Shown: in pieces, positions 1 to 5,477 of the stretch
Layout of the letters: each line of letters starts with the position of its first letter
Position numbering within the stretch: the first letter of the stretch is position 1
DNA from: Spirochaetaceae bacterium UBA1306
GTDB lineage: Bacteria; Spirochaetota; Spirochaetia; Treponematales; Rectinemataceae
Length of the DNA: 5,743 nucleotides
NCBI GenBank assembly: GCA_002307245.1
Contig: DBTW01000048.1
Location: 1 to 5,743, forward strand
Direction: 5' to 3'
Notes under the pieces: model-generated
The model's input: the letters and a program-made list of their open reading frames with translations, nothing else
Told to the model about the DNA's origin: nothing
Database searches by the model: none
Program-made: the position numbers and the translations under genes

Positions 1-275
1 GCGTGGGCGAAGACCTCGAATTCAGCCACCGAGAATATGAGGACCTGGGCGTCGGAGAGCACGACGGCGTTCTCCTCGCGCGGGTATTTACCCAGGGCGC
101 TCTTGACCCCGAAGAACTCCCCGGTCTGGATGATCTCGCGAATCTCCTTCGCCGTCTCGATGTCGGTGTAGTTGAGGCTCACCTTCCCCTGCTGGAGGAC
201 GAAGACCTTGTCGCTGACGAGGTCTCCCTGGAAGTAGATCACCGAGTTGGCGCGGTAGTTCCCTACCTTTGGCAT
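1..275 (-). CDS. Cyclic-nucleotide-binding-domain protein, Crp/Fnr-like (partial, C-terminus off the left edge)
   Basis: Only the first 91 residues are inside the window; the gene continues beyond position 1. They form the beta-roll of a cNMP-binding domain: an entry strand with NSVIYFQGD (10-18), then VFVLQQGKVSLNY (24-36), and a phosphate-binding-cassette-like stretch FFGVKSALGKYPREENAVV (54-72). Members of the family are usually cytoplasmic sensors, either Crp/Fnr transcription factors with a C-terminal helix-turn-helix or stand-alone cNBD proteins. Which kind this is cannot be told here. The Arg that normally contacts the cyclic phosphate may be R66, but the usual Glu of the FGE motif is Val57, so classical cAMP binding is doubtful. 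The ATG at 275 is chosen because an in-frame TAG lies upstream near 302 and a GGGAG Shine-Dalgarno sits 10 nt before it. The gap to the preceding amidohydrolase gene is 113 bp. Family confidence is high; ligand and output are unknown. Confidence 0.88.
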   Translation of the reverse strand, partial: MPKVGNYRANSVIYFQGDLVSDKVFVLQQGKVSLNYTDIETAKEIREIIQTGEFFGVKSALGKYPREENAVVLSDAQVLIFSVAEFEVFAH

Positions 276-318
276 CCTCTTTATGCTCCCGTCGGGCGCC
301 TATCCGCGCCCCTCCGTC

Positions 319-334
319 CGTCGGTCTTCCGACG
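319..334 (-). other. Hairpin in the leader of the cNBD gene
   Basis: Perfect 6-bp inverted repeat CGTCGG/CCGACG around a 4-nt loop, in the 113-bp gap between the amidohydrolase stop and the cNBD start. No T-run follows on either strand, so it is not an intrinsic terminator. It may be a leader structure or an RNA-stabilising hairpin at the end of the upstream message. The rest of the gap shows no convincing promoter. Confidence 0.35.
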
Positions 335-388
335 TCCTTCTAGTGTAGGCATCTCGCCCCTCCAATGCCAGCCCTCCGCGGGGCGGTT

Positions 389-1633
389 TTAGGCCTCGAA
401 GGGGAGGTAGTCGAGCTTCTTATCGAAGCCGACGGCCTTCCGTATATCGCGGTACAGTCCCGCAGGATCTCCCTTGACGAACATCTGCCTTCCTCCGACC
501 TCTATCCTGCCGTAGCCCGAGATCGCCTCGCCGGCGAGCTCGCCGAAGAAGGCCCCGTACTTGGCCTCGTCGCCGTAGACCGGCACGCCCTCGACCGTCA
601 GGAGCTCGAGGTCGGCGCAGTCCGCTGCGGCGAGGCTCTCGTAGGGATCCTCGGCCCTGGCCCGGAACACGGCGATGTCGGCCCAGGCCCCCGGCTCGAG
701 GATCCCCGCCTTGCCCGTCAGGCCCAGGGCGCGCGCCGCGTTGACCGTGGCCATCTCGAAGAGGCTCTTGGCCGGCAGCTCCTCGCCGTAGATACGGCGA
801 TAGGCCGCACGGGCGAATTTCATCTCCGCGAGGAGGTTTACCGAGCCCGTGTGCGTCGAGTCCGTGCCCAGGGCGACGTTCACCCCGGCCCGGAGCAGCT
901 TGCGCACCTTGCAGGTGAGGTTGAACATGAAGTAATTCGAGGCCGGGCACCAGGCCACGCTGGCGCCGGCCCGCTTCACCTTCTTTATATCGTCGTCCGA
1001 GAAGCCGATGCAGTGGATCAGGAGGTCCCGATCGTCGAGGGCCCCGGCCCTCTCGAGGATGCCCACGCCATCCATGCTCTCCTCGTCGAAGCCCTCCTCG
1101 AGGTGGGTGACGAAGGGCCAGTTCCTCTCCACCGCCCGCCCATGCTCGATCTCGATGCCCTCCCCCCATTTCAGGTCGAAGGAGGAGCATTCGTGCGCGA
1201 GGCAATAGTCGCGGACCGCCCGTATGGGGAGGCTGTCCAGGAAGGGCTCGTTCAGCTCGTGGGGGAAGTGGTCATGGACGGTGGCGACGCCCGAGAAGAG
1301 GTTCTTGTAGCCGCCGAGGAGGTACATCTGGGCGACGCTCAAGGAGGCGCGCTCCGCGTAGACCGGGCTGGCTTTGAGGTCGGCATCCCAGGGCGACCAA
1401 TTGGGGTAGAAGGAACCGGGGGCTGGCCCGACCCGCGGCAGGTAGTTGCCCCGCAGGTGGTCGTGGACGTTGACGAGGGCCGGATAGACGTAGGAGCCGG
1501 AGCCTATGCGCAGCTCGCGCTTGGCCCCGAGGCCGAAGCCCGCGACCTTGCCTCCCTCCACGAGGAGGGACGCCGACCCGCGTATCTTGCGGGGCGTCAC
1601 GACAACGGCGTCTGTAAAGGCGTATCCGTCCAA
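389..1633 (-). CDS. Amidohydrolase of the ATZ/TRZ (deaminase/chlorohydrolase) subfamily
   Basis: Predicted 414-residue cytoplasmic metal-dependent hydrolase with a small beta-sandwich formed by both ends and a TIM-barrel core. The full catalytic set of the S-adenosylhomocysteine/guanine-deaminase-like group is visible: HDH (H57, H59) at the first strand, THLEE (H177 with catalytic E180 at HxxE spacing), LLIHC (H207) and GTDS (D258). WCPASN (228-233) and the tail ALGLTGKAGILEPGAWADIAVF (about 302-325) are also typical. Family members usually deaminate or dechlorinate N-heterocycles such as adenosine derivatives, guanine, cytosine or s-triazines; the substrate here is not determinable. An extra HDHFPHE (120-126) lies near the active-site mouth. 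The start is TTG at 1633: there is no in-frame ATG or GTG upstream, the first internal ATG is residue 103, and GAGG sits 9 nt before the TTG. Length is normal for the family. It lies 102 bp downstream of the ROK kinase gene. Confidence 0.9.
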   Translation of the reverse strand: MDGYAFTDAVVVTPRKIRGSASLLVEGGKVAGFGLGAKRELRIGSGSYVYPALVNVHDHLRGNYLPRVGPAPGSFYPNWSPWDADLKASPVYAERASLSVAQMYLLGGYKNLFSGVATVHDHFPHELNEPFLDSLPIRAVRDYCLAHECSSFDLKWGEGIEIEHGRAVERNWPFVTHLEEGFDEESMDGVGILERAGALDDRDLLIHCIGFSDDDIKKVKRAGASVAWCPASNYFMFNLTCKVRKLLRAGVNVALGTDSTHTGSVNLLAEMKFARAAYRRIYGEELPAKSLFEMATVNAARALGLTGKAGILEPGAWADIAVFRARAEDPYESLAAADCADLELLTVEGVPVYGDEAKYGAFFGELAGEAISGYGRIEVGGRQMFVKGDPAGLYRDIRKAVGFDKKLDYLPFEA

Positions 1634-1642
1634 GCTTTTCGT

Positions 1643-1646
1643 CCTC
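1643..1646 (-). promoter_or_regulatory. Ribosome binding site supporting the TTG start
   Basis: GAGG on the minus strand, 9 nt before the TTG at 1633-1631. It decides the start, since the in-frame upstream stretch offers no ATG or GTG. An out-of-frame ATG around 1681 leads to an unrelated short frame. Confidence 0.55.
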
Positions 1647-1692
1647 GAGTCGGCCCGCGGGGCCGGCAGTGCATGTCTTCCATTGATTCTCG

Positions 1693-1736
1693 GCGCGATT
1701 CGGGAGGAAATTGACGGCTGTCTTGCGAGATCGCGC
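1693..1736 (-). repeat. Inverted repeat after the ROK kinase stop
   Basis: GCGCGAT (1693-1699) and ATCGCGC (1730-1736) are perfect 7-bp complements separated by 30 nt, in the 102-bp gap between the kinase and amidohydrolase genes. There is no T-tract, so it is not a standard terminator. It could form a long-range stem in the intergenic RNA or be chance in GC-rich DNA. I see no clear promoter in this gap, which favours read-through from the kinase gene. Confidence 0.25.
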
Positions 1737-2650
1737 TAAATCGACCTGATACGCAGGGCCAGGGCCGCGGCGCCGATGAGCCCGGCCTCGGAGCCGAGCT
1801 GGGGCCTCGAGACGAAGGCCGAGAGGCTCCGGGGATCATTCAGGGCGGGCAGGTAGCCGCCGAGCTCCTCGCCGAGGCAGCTCGCGACCTTTTCGGCGAG
1901 GCCCGGCCTCAAGCCCACGCCTCCGCCCATGATGATGCGCTCCGGCGAGAGCGTGAGGGAATAGGTGGCGAAGGCCCTGGCTAGATAGCGGGCCTCGAGA
2001 TCCCAAGCCTTATGTCCCCCGCCCAGGGTTTCGGGCCGAGCTCCCCAGCGTTGTCCAATGGCTGGGCCGGAGGCCAGGCCCTCGAGGCAGTCGCGATGGT
2101 AGGGACAGCAGCCGGGGAAGGCGTCCGAGTCCACGCGCTTCACGCCGATGTGGCCGAGCTCGGGATGCTGCTGGCCATGCAGGAGGGCGCCGTTGGAGAA
2201 CACGCCTCCGCCTATGCCCGTGCCCACGGTGACGTAGATGAAATCCTTGAGGCCCCTAGCCGCGCCCCAGAGGTATTCGCCGTAGGCGGCCGCGTTCACG
2301 TCCGTGTCGAAGGCTACGGGTACGCCGAGCTCGTCGCGAAAATAGCCGGCTACCTCGACATTCCGCCAGCCTTCCTTGGGCGTGGCCGTAATGAATCCCC
2401 AGGTCGGGCTCGAAGTCTTGAGGTCCACCGGGCCGAAGCATCCGATCCCGATCCCGTCCAGCTTGCCGAGGCCCTTCCCCTCGACCGCCGAGAGGAGGAA
2501 GTCCCGCGAGGCCTCGAGCGTAGTCTTGGGATCCGTAGTAGGGATGCTGAGCTTGCCGATGATCCTGGGCTTCGAGCCTTCCTGGCCATCGGCTTCGAAG
2601 AGCCCGCATACGAATTTGGTACCACCTGCCTCAATCGCTCCTAGGATCAT
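1736..2650 (-). CDS. ROK-family sugar kinase, probable fructokinase (GmuE/YdhR-like)
   Basis: Predicted 304-residue cytoplasmic ATP-dependent hexokinase, most likely fructose to fructose-6-phosphate. The N-terminus GAIEAGGTKF (4-13) is the phosphate-binding loop with the AGGTKF signature of the fructokinase branch. FDTDVNAAAYGE (114-125) carries the catalytic aspartate, probably D117. TVGTGIGGG (141-149) is the second nucleotide-binding loop. HPELGHIGV followed by CCPYHRDCLEGLASGPA (181-197) gives the ROK zinc site: H167, a Cys at 181/182, H185 and C188. The SGPA ending is typical of fructokinases, whereas glucokinases and NagC-type ROK regulators differ. There is no N-terminal helix-turn-helix, so it is an enzyme and not a repressor. 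Length is normal. The ATG at 2650 overlaps the acetyltransferase TGA as ATGA, with AGAGGGG 8 nt upstream inside that gene, implying translational coupling. Mannose or another hexose remains possible as substrate. Confidence 0.92.
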   Translation of the reverse strand: MILGAIEAGGTKFVCGLFEADGQEGSKPRIIGKLSIPTTDPKTTLEASRDFLLSAVEGKGLGKLDGIGIGCFGPVDLKTSSPTWGFITATPKEGWRNVEVAGYFRDELGVPVAFDTDVNAAAYGEYLWGAARGLKDFIYVTVGTGIGGGVFSNGALLHGQQHPELGHIGVKRVDSDAFPGCCPYHRDCLEGLASGPAIGQRWGARPETLGGGHKAWDLEARYLARAFATYSLTLSPERIIMGGGVGLRPGLAEKVASCLGEELGGYLPALNDPRSLSAFVSRPQLGSEAGLIGAAALALRIRSI

Positions 2651-3138
2651 TGTGGCTTCCCCTCTTGGCTTTTTGCGCCTACTTGGCGATTTATATGCTT
2701 AGCATACATATAATAATCGTCGCCGGGGCCATAAAAATCGGTTATATGCCCCATTGTGGCATAGGCCTTGGCCGAGAAAGCACCCGCGCCGACCGTCGAT
2801 TCCTTCTTGGTCGAGGTCTCTATGCGGATGATAGCCGAGGCTTCTCGCCTTAGCACTTCCTCCTCGATCGAATCGAGGAGGGCTTCGGCGACGCCTTTGC
2901 CCACATAGGCCCGATCGACGCAGAGGAAGCGCAGCTCGAAACTATAATCCGTGCCGGCCTCGCGGCAGAAGGCGACGAATCCCGCCAGGATCTTGCCGTC
3001 GCGGAGTTCTAGGACGGTATGGCTCGTGTCGGGCCTTTCCTGCCATTCAACAAGGATTTCTTTGAGGATATCGAGCTCTATGTCCTTGAAGGCGCCCGAC
3101 TCGAGGGCAAGGTCTTCGTAGTCGTGAAGGTCGATCAT
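2647..3138 (-). CDS. GNAT-family N-acetyltransferase
   Basis: Predicted 163-residue acetyl-CoA-dependent acetyltransferase. The strand-turn-helix LRFLCVDRAYVGKGVAEALLDSI corresponds to GNAT motif A, with the R/Q-x-x-G-x-G/A pyrophosphate loop at R76-A-Y-V-G-K-G82. The C-terminal part AKAYATMGHITDFYGPGDDYYMYAKHI (123-149) matches the motif B end with the tyrosine-rich, GDD-containing strand common in small-molecule GNATs. The N-terminal third (KEILVEWQERPDTSHTVLELRDGKILAGFVAF) forms the first helices and beta strands. The acceptor substrate cannot be read from sequence. The ATG at 3138 is preceded in frame by TAA with no other start between. Its Shine-Dalgarno is poor: GGGGA lies 12 nt upstream and could be masked by pairing GGGG with CCCC. 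It is the first gene of the minus-strand unit and overlaps the kinase start by 4 bp, so acetylation and sugar phosphorylation may serve one pathway, which is inference. Confidence 0.88.
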   Translation of the reverse strand: MIDLHDYEDLALESGAFKDIELDILKEILVEWQERPDTSHTVLELRDGKILAGFVAFCREAGTDYSFELRFLCVDRAYVGKGVAEALLDSIEEEVLRREASAIIRIETSTKKESTVGAGAFSAKAYATMGHITDFYGPGDDYYMYAKHINRQVGAKSQEGKPQ

Positions 3139-3177
3139 TGAGGGGCGGTTCCCCGTTTGAAAAAATTATGAGTGCTA

Positions 3178-3206
3178 AGTATAGCTGGTATCGAGGGCTT
3201 TGTACA
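3178..3206 (-). promoter_or_regulatory. Candidate promoter of the GNAT-ROK unit
   Basis: On the minus strand TGTACA (3206-3201, 4/6 to TTGACA) is followed after 17 bp by TATACT (3183-3178, 5/6 to TATAAT). Transcription would begin near 3171, giving a leader of about 33 nt before the ATG at 3138. Seen by eye only; the -35 match is modest. Confidence 0.42.
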
Positions 3207-3264
3207 CGGAAAAGGGGGAGCTCGAGGCTGAAGAGGCTTGCGCCGCGCGACCGCAATGTACACG

Positions 3265-3299
3265 GGGAGCCCCGCGCCCGCGCGGGCTGCGGGACTCCC
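3265..3299 (-). terminator. GC-rich hairpin ending the PEGA-protein transcript (no U-tract)
   Basis: Eleven bases after the PEGA-protein stop codon, the minus-strand RNA can form an 11-bp stem, GGGAGTCCCGC with GCGGGGCTCCC, including one G-U pair. It is capped by a self-complementary GCCCGCGCGGGC that lengthens the stem. On the plus strand the wobble position becomes a C-A mismatch, so the structure is built for the minus-strand transcript. It is followed by GTGTACATTG and not by Ts, so release may be inefficient or factor-assisted, or the hairpin may serve to protect the 3' end. Confidence 0.5.
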
Positions 3300-3309
3300 G
3301 GGAAGGCGT

Positions 3310-4503
3310 TTACTTGACGTTGATGCCGAGGAAGGGCTCGAAAGTGTAGGATTTGCCGAGCTGGATGTCGACCTGCGTCTCGTAGACGATCCCGCCAGCG
3401 GCGAAGCGGAGCGTATGCCTGCCTGCCTGAATCTGGCCGGCCGAGAATACGGGGCCGTTCTGCTCGCCCTGCTGTTGGCCGTCGATCCAGAAGTCGATTC
3501 CGCGATCGCGGCCGTTCTTGAGATCCTTGTTGACCAGGGATTCGGGCAGCTTGAGCTGCCAGGAGACGGTGGCGGGCTGCAGGATGGCGTTGATGGCCTG
3601 AGGCCCGTTGACCGCGACCTGAACCTGGTAGTCGAGGAAGCCCGGAGCCCTGACGAGCACGGTGTAGCTGCCAGGGGGCAGCGCGGTCGCGAAGGGCGTC
3701 TGCCCCGACTGCTGGCCGTTAACGAAGACAAGTGCGCCCTGGACGTTGCCGTTCACGTTCACCTGAAAGCTCATGGGCTGGAGCATGGCGTTGACCTGGG
3801 CCGGCCCGTTGCCTACGACGATGTTCTGGGCGAAATCCAGGAAGCCCGGCGCCTTGACGACGACCGAATACGATCCGCCCGGGACCTGGGCCTGGAAGGG
3901 CGTCTTGCCGGCCGGGTTGCCGTTGATGAGGACGTCGGCGCCGTTGACGTTGGAAGAGACCGAGAGGCTCTGGTTGAGGCCTTGGAGCGTTACGCTCAGG
4001 GCAACAAAGGCGGTCGCCTCGATTTTTTGCACGAAATCTACGAAGCCGGGAGCGCTGACCCTGACTTCATGTTTCCCGAGCGGGATTTTCGCGTCGTTTG
4101 GGGTTGTGCCTACCGGATTTCCGTCGACGAAGATTTGGGCCCCGCTTACATTGCAGGCGATCCTGAGGCCGAAGGAGGGGATGATGCTCTTCCCGACGGG
4201 CGCCTGGGCGGGAGCCTGGGGCTGGATGGATTCCAGGGTCGCGTTCAGCACGGTACCGGCGGCCTTGGCCGCCACGTTCACGGTGGCTTGGAATTCGCGG
4301 AAACCGTCCTTCGCGATCTTGATGTTGTAGGCCGCAGGCGGGAGCTGGATCCTCAGGTTGGGCACGGTTTTCGTGTAGAGCTTGTTGTTGATATAGACGT
4401 CGGCTCCCATTTCGTTGCAGTTGATCACGAGAGGGAATTTTGTCTGGGCGCTGGCTGCACCGATGGCGGCCAATGCGAATAGCGCGAGGAAAAGCTTTTT
4501 CAT
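3310..4503 (-). CDS. Secreted PEGA-repeat protein
   Basis: 397 residues. A signal peptide MKKLFLALFALAAIGAASA (1-19) with an ASA^Q cleavage site exports it, and there is no lipobox cysteine. Four PEGA modules follow, at about 24-91, 111-173, 178-242 and 245-310. Each has the pattern G-A-x-V-x-(I/V)-(N/D)-G, a (T/K)TP turn, PxGxY and APGFxDF. Modules 3 and 4 are the most alike (VKAPGFLDF, VRAPGFLDY), which suggests duplication. A proline/alanine linker, PQAPAQAP (95-102), separates modules 1 and 2. Residues 315-393 form a divergent fifth beta domain (FWIDGQQQG, AGRHTLRF). PEGA domains are surface or periplasmic beta-sandwiches, often tied to cell-wall or S-layer functions; no catalytic motif is present. 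The ATG at 4503 has AAGGAG 5 nt upstream. The gene is divergent from the beta-barrel gene. The exact role is unknown; a periplasmic scaffold or adhesin is plausible. Confidence 0.9.
   Translation of the reverse strand: MKKLFLALFALAAIGAASAQTKFPLVINCNEMGADVYINNKLYTKTVPNLRIQLPPAAYNIKIAKDGFREFQATVNVAAKAAGTVLNATLESIQPQAPAQAPVGKSIIPSFGLRIACNVSGAQIFVDGNPVGTTPNDAKIPLGKHEVRVSAPGFVDFVQKIEATAFVALSVTLQGLNQSLSVSSNVNGADVLINGNPAGKTPFQAQVPGGSYSVVVKAPGFLDFAQNIVVGNGPAQVNAMLQPMSFQVNVNGNVQGALVFVNGQQSGQTPFATALPPGSYTVLVRAPGFLDYQVQVAVNGPQAINAILQPATVSWQLKLPESLVNKDLKNGRDRGIDFWIDGQQQGEQNGPVFSAGQIQAGRHTLRFAAGGIVYETQVDIQLGKSYTFEPFLGINVK
3574..4434 (-). repeat. Array of four PEGA-coding modules
   Basis: Approximate coding spans are 4434-4231, 4173-3985, 3972-3778 and 3771-3574. 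The APGF(L/V)DF segment recurs at DNA level as related GC-rich stretches around 3633, 3838 and 4036 on the plus strand. Modules 3 and 4 are nearly contiguous and closest in sequence. Such an array could change copy number by recombination. Confidence 0.7.
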
Positions 4504-4512
4504 TTTCGCTCC

Positions 4513-4551
4513 TTAATTCAAAGAATCGGCGAATGCGCGAAAGCCGCGCAT
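4513..4551 (-). CDS. Possible 12-codon upstream reading frame in the PEGA leader
   Basis: The minus strand reads MRGFRAFADSLN then TAA. The start ATG at 4551 has AAGG a few nt upstream, and the TAA (4515-4513) overlaps the AAGGAG of the PEGA gene as TAAGGAG. The stop therefore falls inside the downstream ribosome binding site, an arrangement compatible with translational coupling or a leader peptide. Its first codons form one arm of the hairpin at 4533-4551. Frames this short arise easily by chance, so expression is unproven. Confidence 0.25.
   Translation of the reverse strand: MRGFRAFADSLN
4533..4551 (-). promoter_or_regulatory. Leader hairpin of the PEGA-protein mRNA
   Basis: Perfect 7-bp inverted repeat ATGCGCG/CGCGCAT with a 5-nt loop. 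On the proposed transcript it lies about 13-31 nt after the start site and roughly 20 nt before the ribosome binding site. It may stabilise the 5' end or influence translation. There is no T-run, so it is not an attenuator terminator by itself. Confidence 0.45.
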
Positions 4552-4570
4552 GGGCCTTGATTGTCATTAC

Positions 4571-4599
4571 ATTCTAGGCTTAGTAGTCTATCATGTCGA
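4571..4599 (-). promoter_or_regulatory. Promoter of the PEGA-protein gene
   Basis: On the minus strand TCGACA (4599-4594, 5/6 to TTGACA), a 17-bp spacer, then TAGAAT (4576-4571, 5/6 to TATAAT). This is the best sigma-70-type match in the window. It predicts a start near 4564 and a leader of about 60 nt. Confidence 0.6.
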
Positions 4600-4675
4600 C
4601 TGTGTGAATATCCATAAATGGGAAATGCGAGTGGCTTTTCTCCCGGATTTAATTAGTCTTTATTCCCGCTCAGCG

Positions 4676-4703
4676 TTGGTATTTTCTTCGTAAATGCTAT
4701 AGG
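4676..4703 (+). promoter_or_regulatory. Candidate promoter of the beta-barrel gene
   Basis: TTGGTA (4676-4681, 4/6) and TATAGG (4698-4703, 4/6) are spaced by 16 bp, with an extended -10 TG at 4695-4696 that compensates for weak hexamers. The start would be near 4710. An alternative -10, TATGAT at 4705-4710, has no good -35. The remainder of the 251-bp intergenic region (4504-4754) is AT-richer than the genes around it and contains no further gene I can support. Confidence 0.4.
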
Positions 4704-4742
4704 CTATGATTATCAAGGTGAATTCGACGTGACTGATCATAG
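4704..4742 (+). promoter_or_regulatory. Inverted repeat overlapping the start site and the edge of the Shine-Dalgarno of the beta-barrel gene
   Basis: CTATGAT (4704-4710) and ATCATAG (4736-4742) are perfect 7-bp complements. The pairing extends to 9 bp with one G-T wobble (CTATGATTA with TGATCATAG). The right arm touches the first two bases of AGGAGG (4741-4746), which lies 8 nt before the ATG. It could act as a DNA operator across +1, or as an RNA stem if transcription starts upstream of 4704. Confidence 0.35.
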
Positions 4743-4754
4743 GAGGATTAGGAC

Positions 4755-5477
4755 ATGAAGAAAATTCTAGTGGCTTTCGTTCTTGTCGCCACCGTCGCTT
4801 CCGGAGCGATGGCGCAGCTCATGTTCGGCGTCTCCGGCGCCCTGCATATGGATTCTACACTTACTGCTTCCGAGATAAAGGACCGCTTCGACGCGGGCGA
4901 AGGCATCTTCTACGGCGGCTTTGTCGAGATCGCCGGCAAGCATTTCGGCCTGGGCGTTACCATGAACGTTTCTAACTATACGGGCGATGTTAACGCTTCG
5001 TTTTCGTATACCGACGAGTTTGGAGTAAAAAGACAGTATGACTACCCCGTCCAGAATGCAGATTTTACCGATTACGACATTACCGGCTATCTTTCCTACC
5101 ACCTAATCGGCGCGAAAAAGATCATCGATCCCTTCGGCGAACTCGGTGGCGGCCTTAGCGCCACGGGCTTTCAAGATACCGAGACGAATGAGCTACCCTG
5201 GGATAGCCCCTTTCTGGCCGCCTCGTATTATTGGTACGCGGCCCTCGGCCTGGGCATCAATCTGGGTCACGTCGGCATCTTCGGCAAGTTCTCCTATAAC
5301 TATCCCATCAAATCGGCTTACAAGTCCGATTTTAAGGAGACCTGGGATAATGGCATTCCTACCAACTTAAGCGGAACTACCGAGCTCGGGCCCTACGGCT
5401 ACGATGCCGTCCTCTTCCCCGACGGCTATCTCCCCAAGTACCGCTTTACGGCTGGCGTAAAGATCCTCCTCTACTAG
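4755..5477 (+). CDS. Exported beta-barrel protein, probably outer-membrane
   Basis: 240 residues with a clear signal peptide MKKILVAFVLVATVASGAMA (1-20), cleavage before Gln21. The mature part alternates short beta strands rich in Gly, Phe and Tyr (FYGGFVEIAGKHFGLGVTM 52-70, ITGYLSYHLIG 109-119, YWYAALGLGINLG 159-171, GIFGKFSYNYPI 174-185) with polar loops. It ends FTAGVKILLY, an aromatic C-terminal residue on an amphipathic strand as in the barrel-assembly signal of outer-membrane proteins. The length fits a small barrel of about 8 strands (OmpW/OmpA-like or spirochaetal small barrels), but I cannot assign a specific family. The ATG at 4755 has a strong AGGAGG 8 nt upstream. It is divergent from the PEGA gene and monocistronic, ending at the terminator at 5498. 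Base composition is somewhat lower in GC than the metabolic genes. No enzymatic motif is seen; porin, adhesion or structural roles are open. Confidence 0.85.
   Translation: MKKILVAFVLVATVASGAMAQLMFGVSGALHMDSTLTASEIKDRFDAGEGIFYGGFVEIAGKHFGLGVTMNVSNYTGDVNASFSYTDEFGVKRQYDYPVQNADFTDYDITGYLSYHLIGAKKIIDPFGELGGGLSATGFQDTETNELPWDSPFLAASYYWYAALGLGINLGHVGIFGKFSYNYPIKSAYKSDFKETWDNGIPTNLSGTTELGPYGYDAVLFPDGYLPKYRFTAGVKILLY

Noticed and set aside
371..390. Small hairpin CCGC/GCGG followed by TTTT on the plus strand, looking like a terminator
   Set aside because: The stem is only 4 bp, the T-run includes the amidohydrolase stop codon region, and no plus-strand gene ends here.
365..1714. Very long plus-strand open frame opposite the amidohydrolase gene
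   Set aside because: It is a mirror of the GC-rich third-position bias of the minus-strand gene. It has no ribosome binding site, low-complexity acidic/Arg-rich content and no recognisable domain.
1597..1839. Minus-strand frame with ATG near 1681 as an upstream start for the amidohydrolase
   Set aside because: It is out of frame with the amidohydrolase and runs to a stop inside it; TTG at 1633 with GAGG 9 nt upstream is preferred.
2012..2644. Plus-strand frame opposite the ROK kinase
   Set aside because: Fully overlaps a well-supported kinase gene and contains no family motif.
3574..4434. Repeats considered as a CRISPR-like or tandem DNA array
   Set aside because: The periodicity is explained by protein modules in frame; there are no identical direct repeats with unique spacers.
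3238..4482. Long plus-strand open frame opposite the PEGA gene
   Set aside because: Same shadow effect. The minus frame has a signal peptide, PEGA repeats, a good promoter and a Shine-Dalgarno; this one has none.
4067..4567. Minus-strand frame starting in the PEGA leader
   Set aside because: It overlaps the PEGA gene in another frame, its ATG is at or before the predicted transcript start, and the product is low-complexity and Arg-rich.
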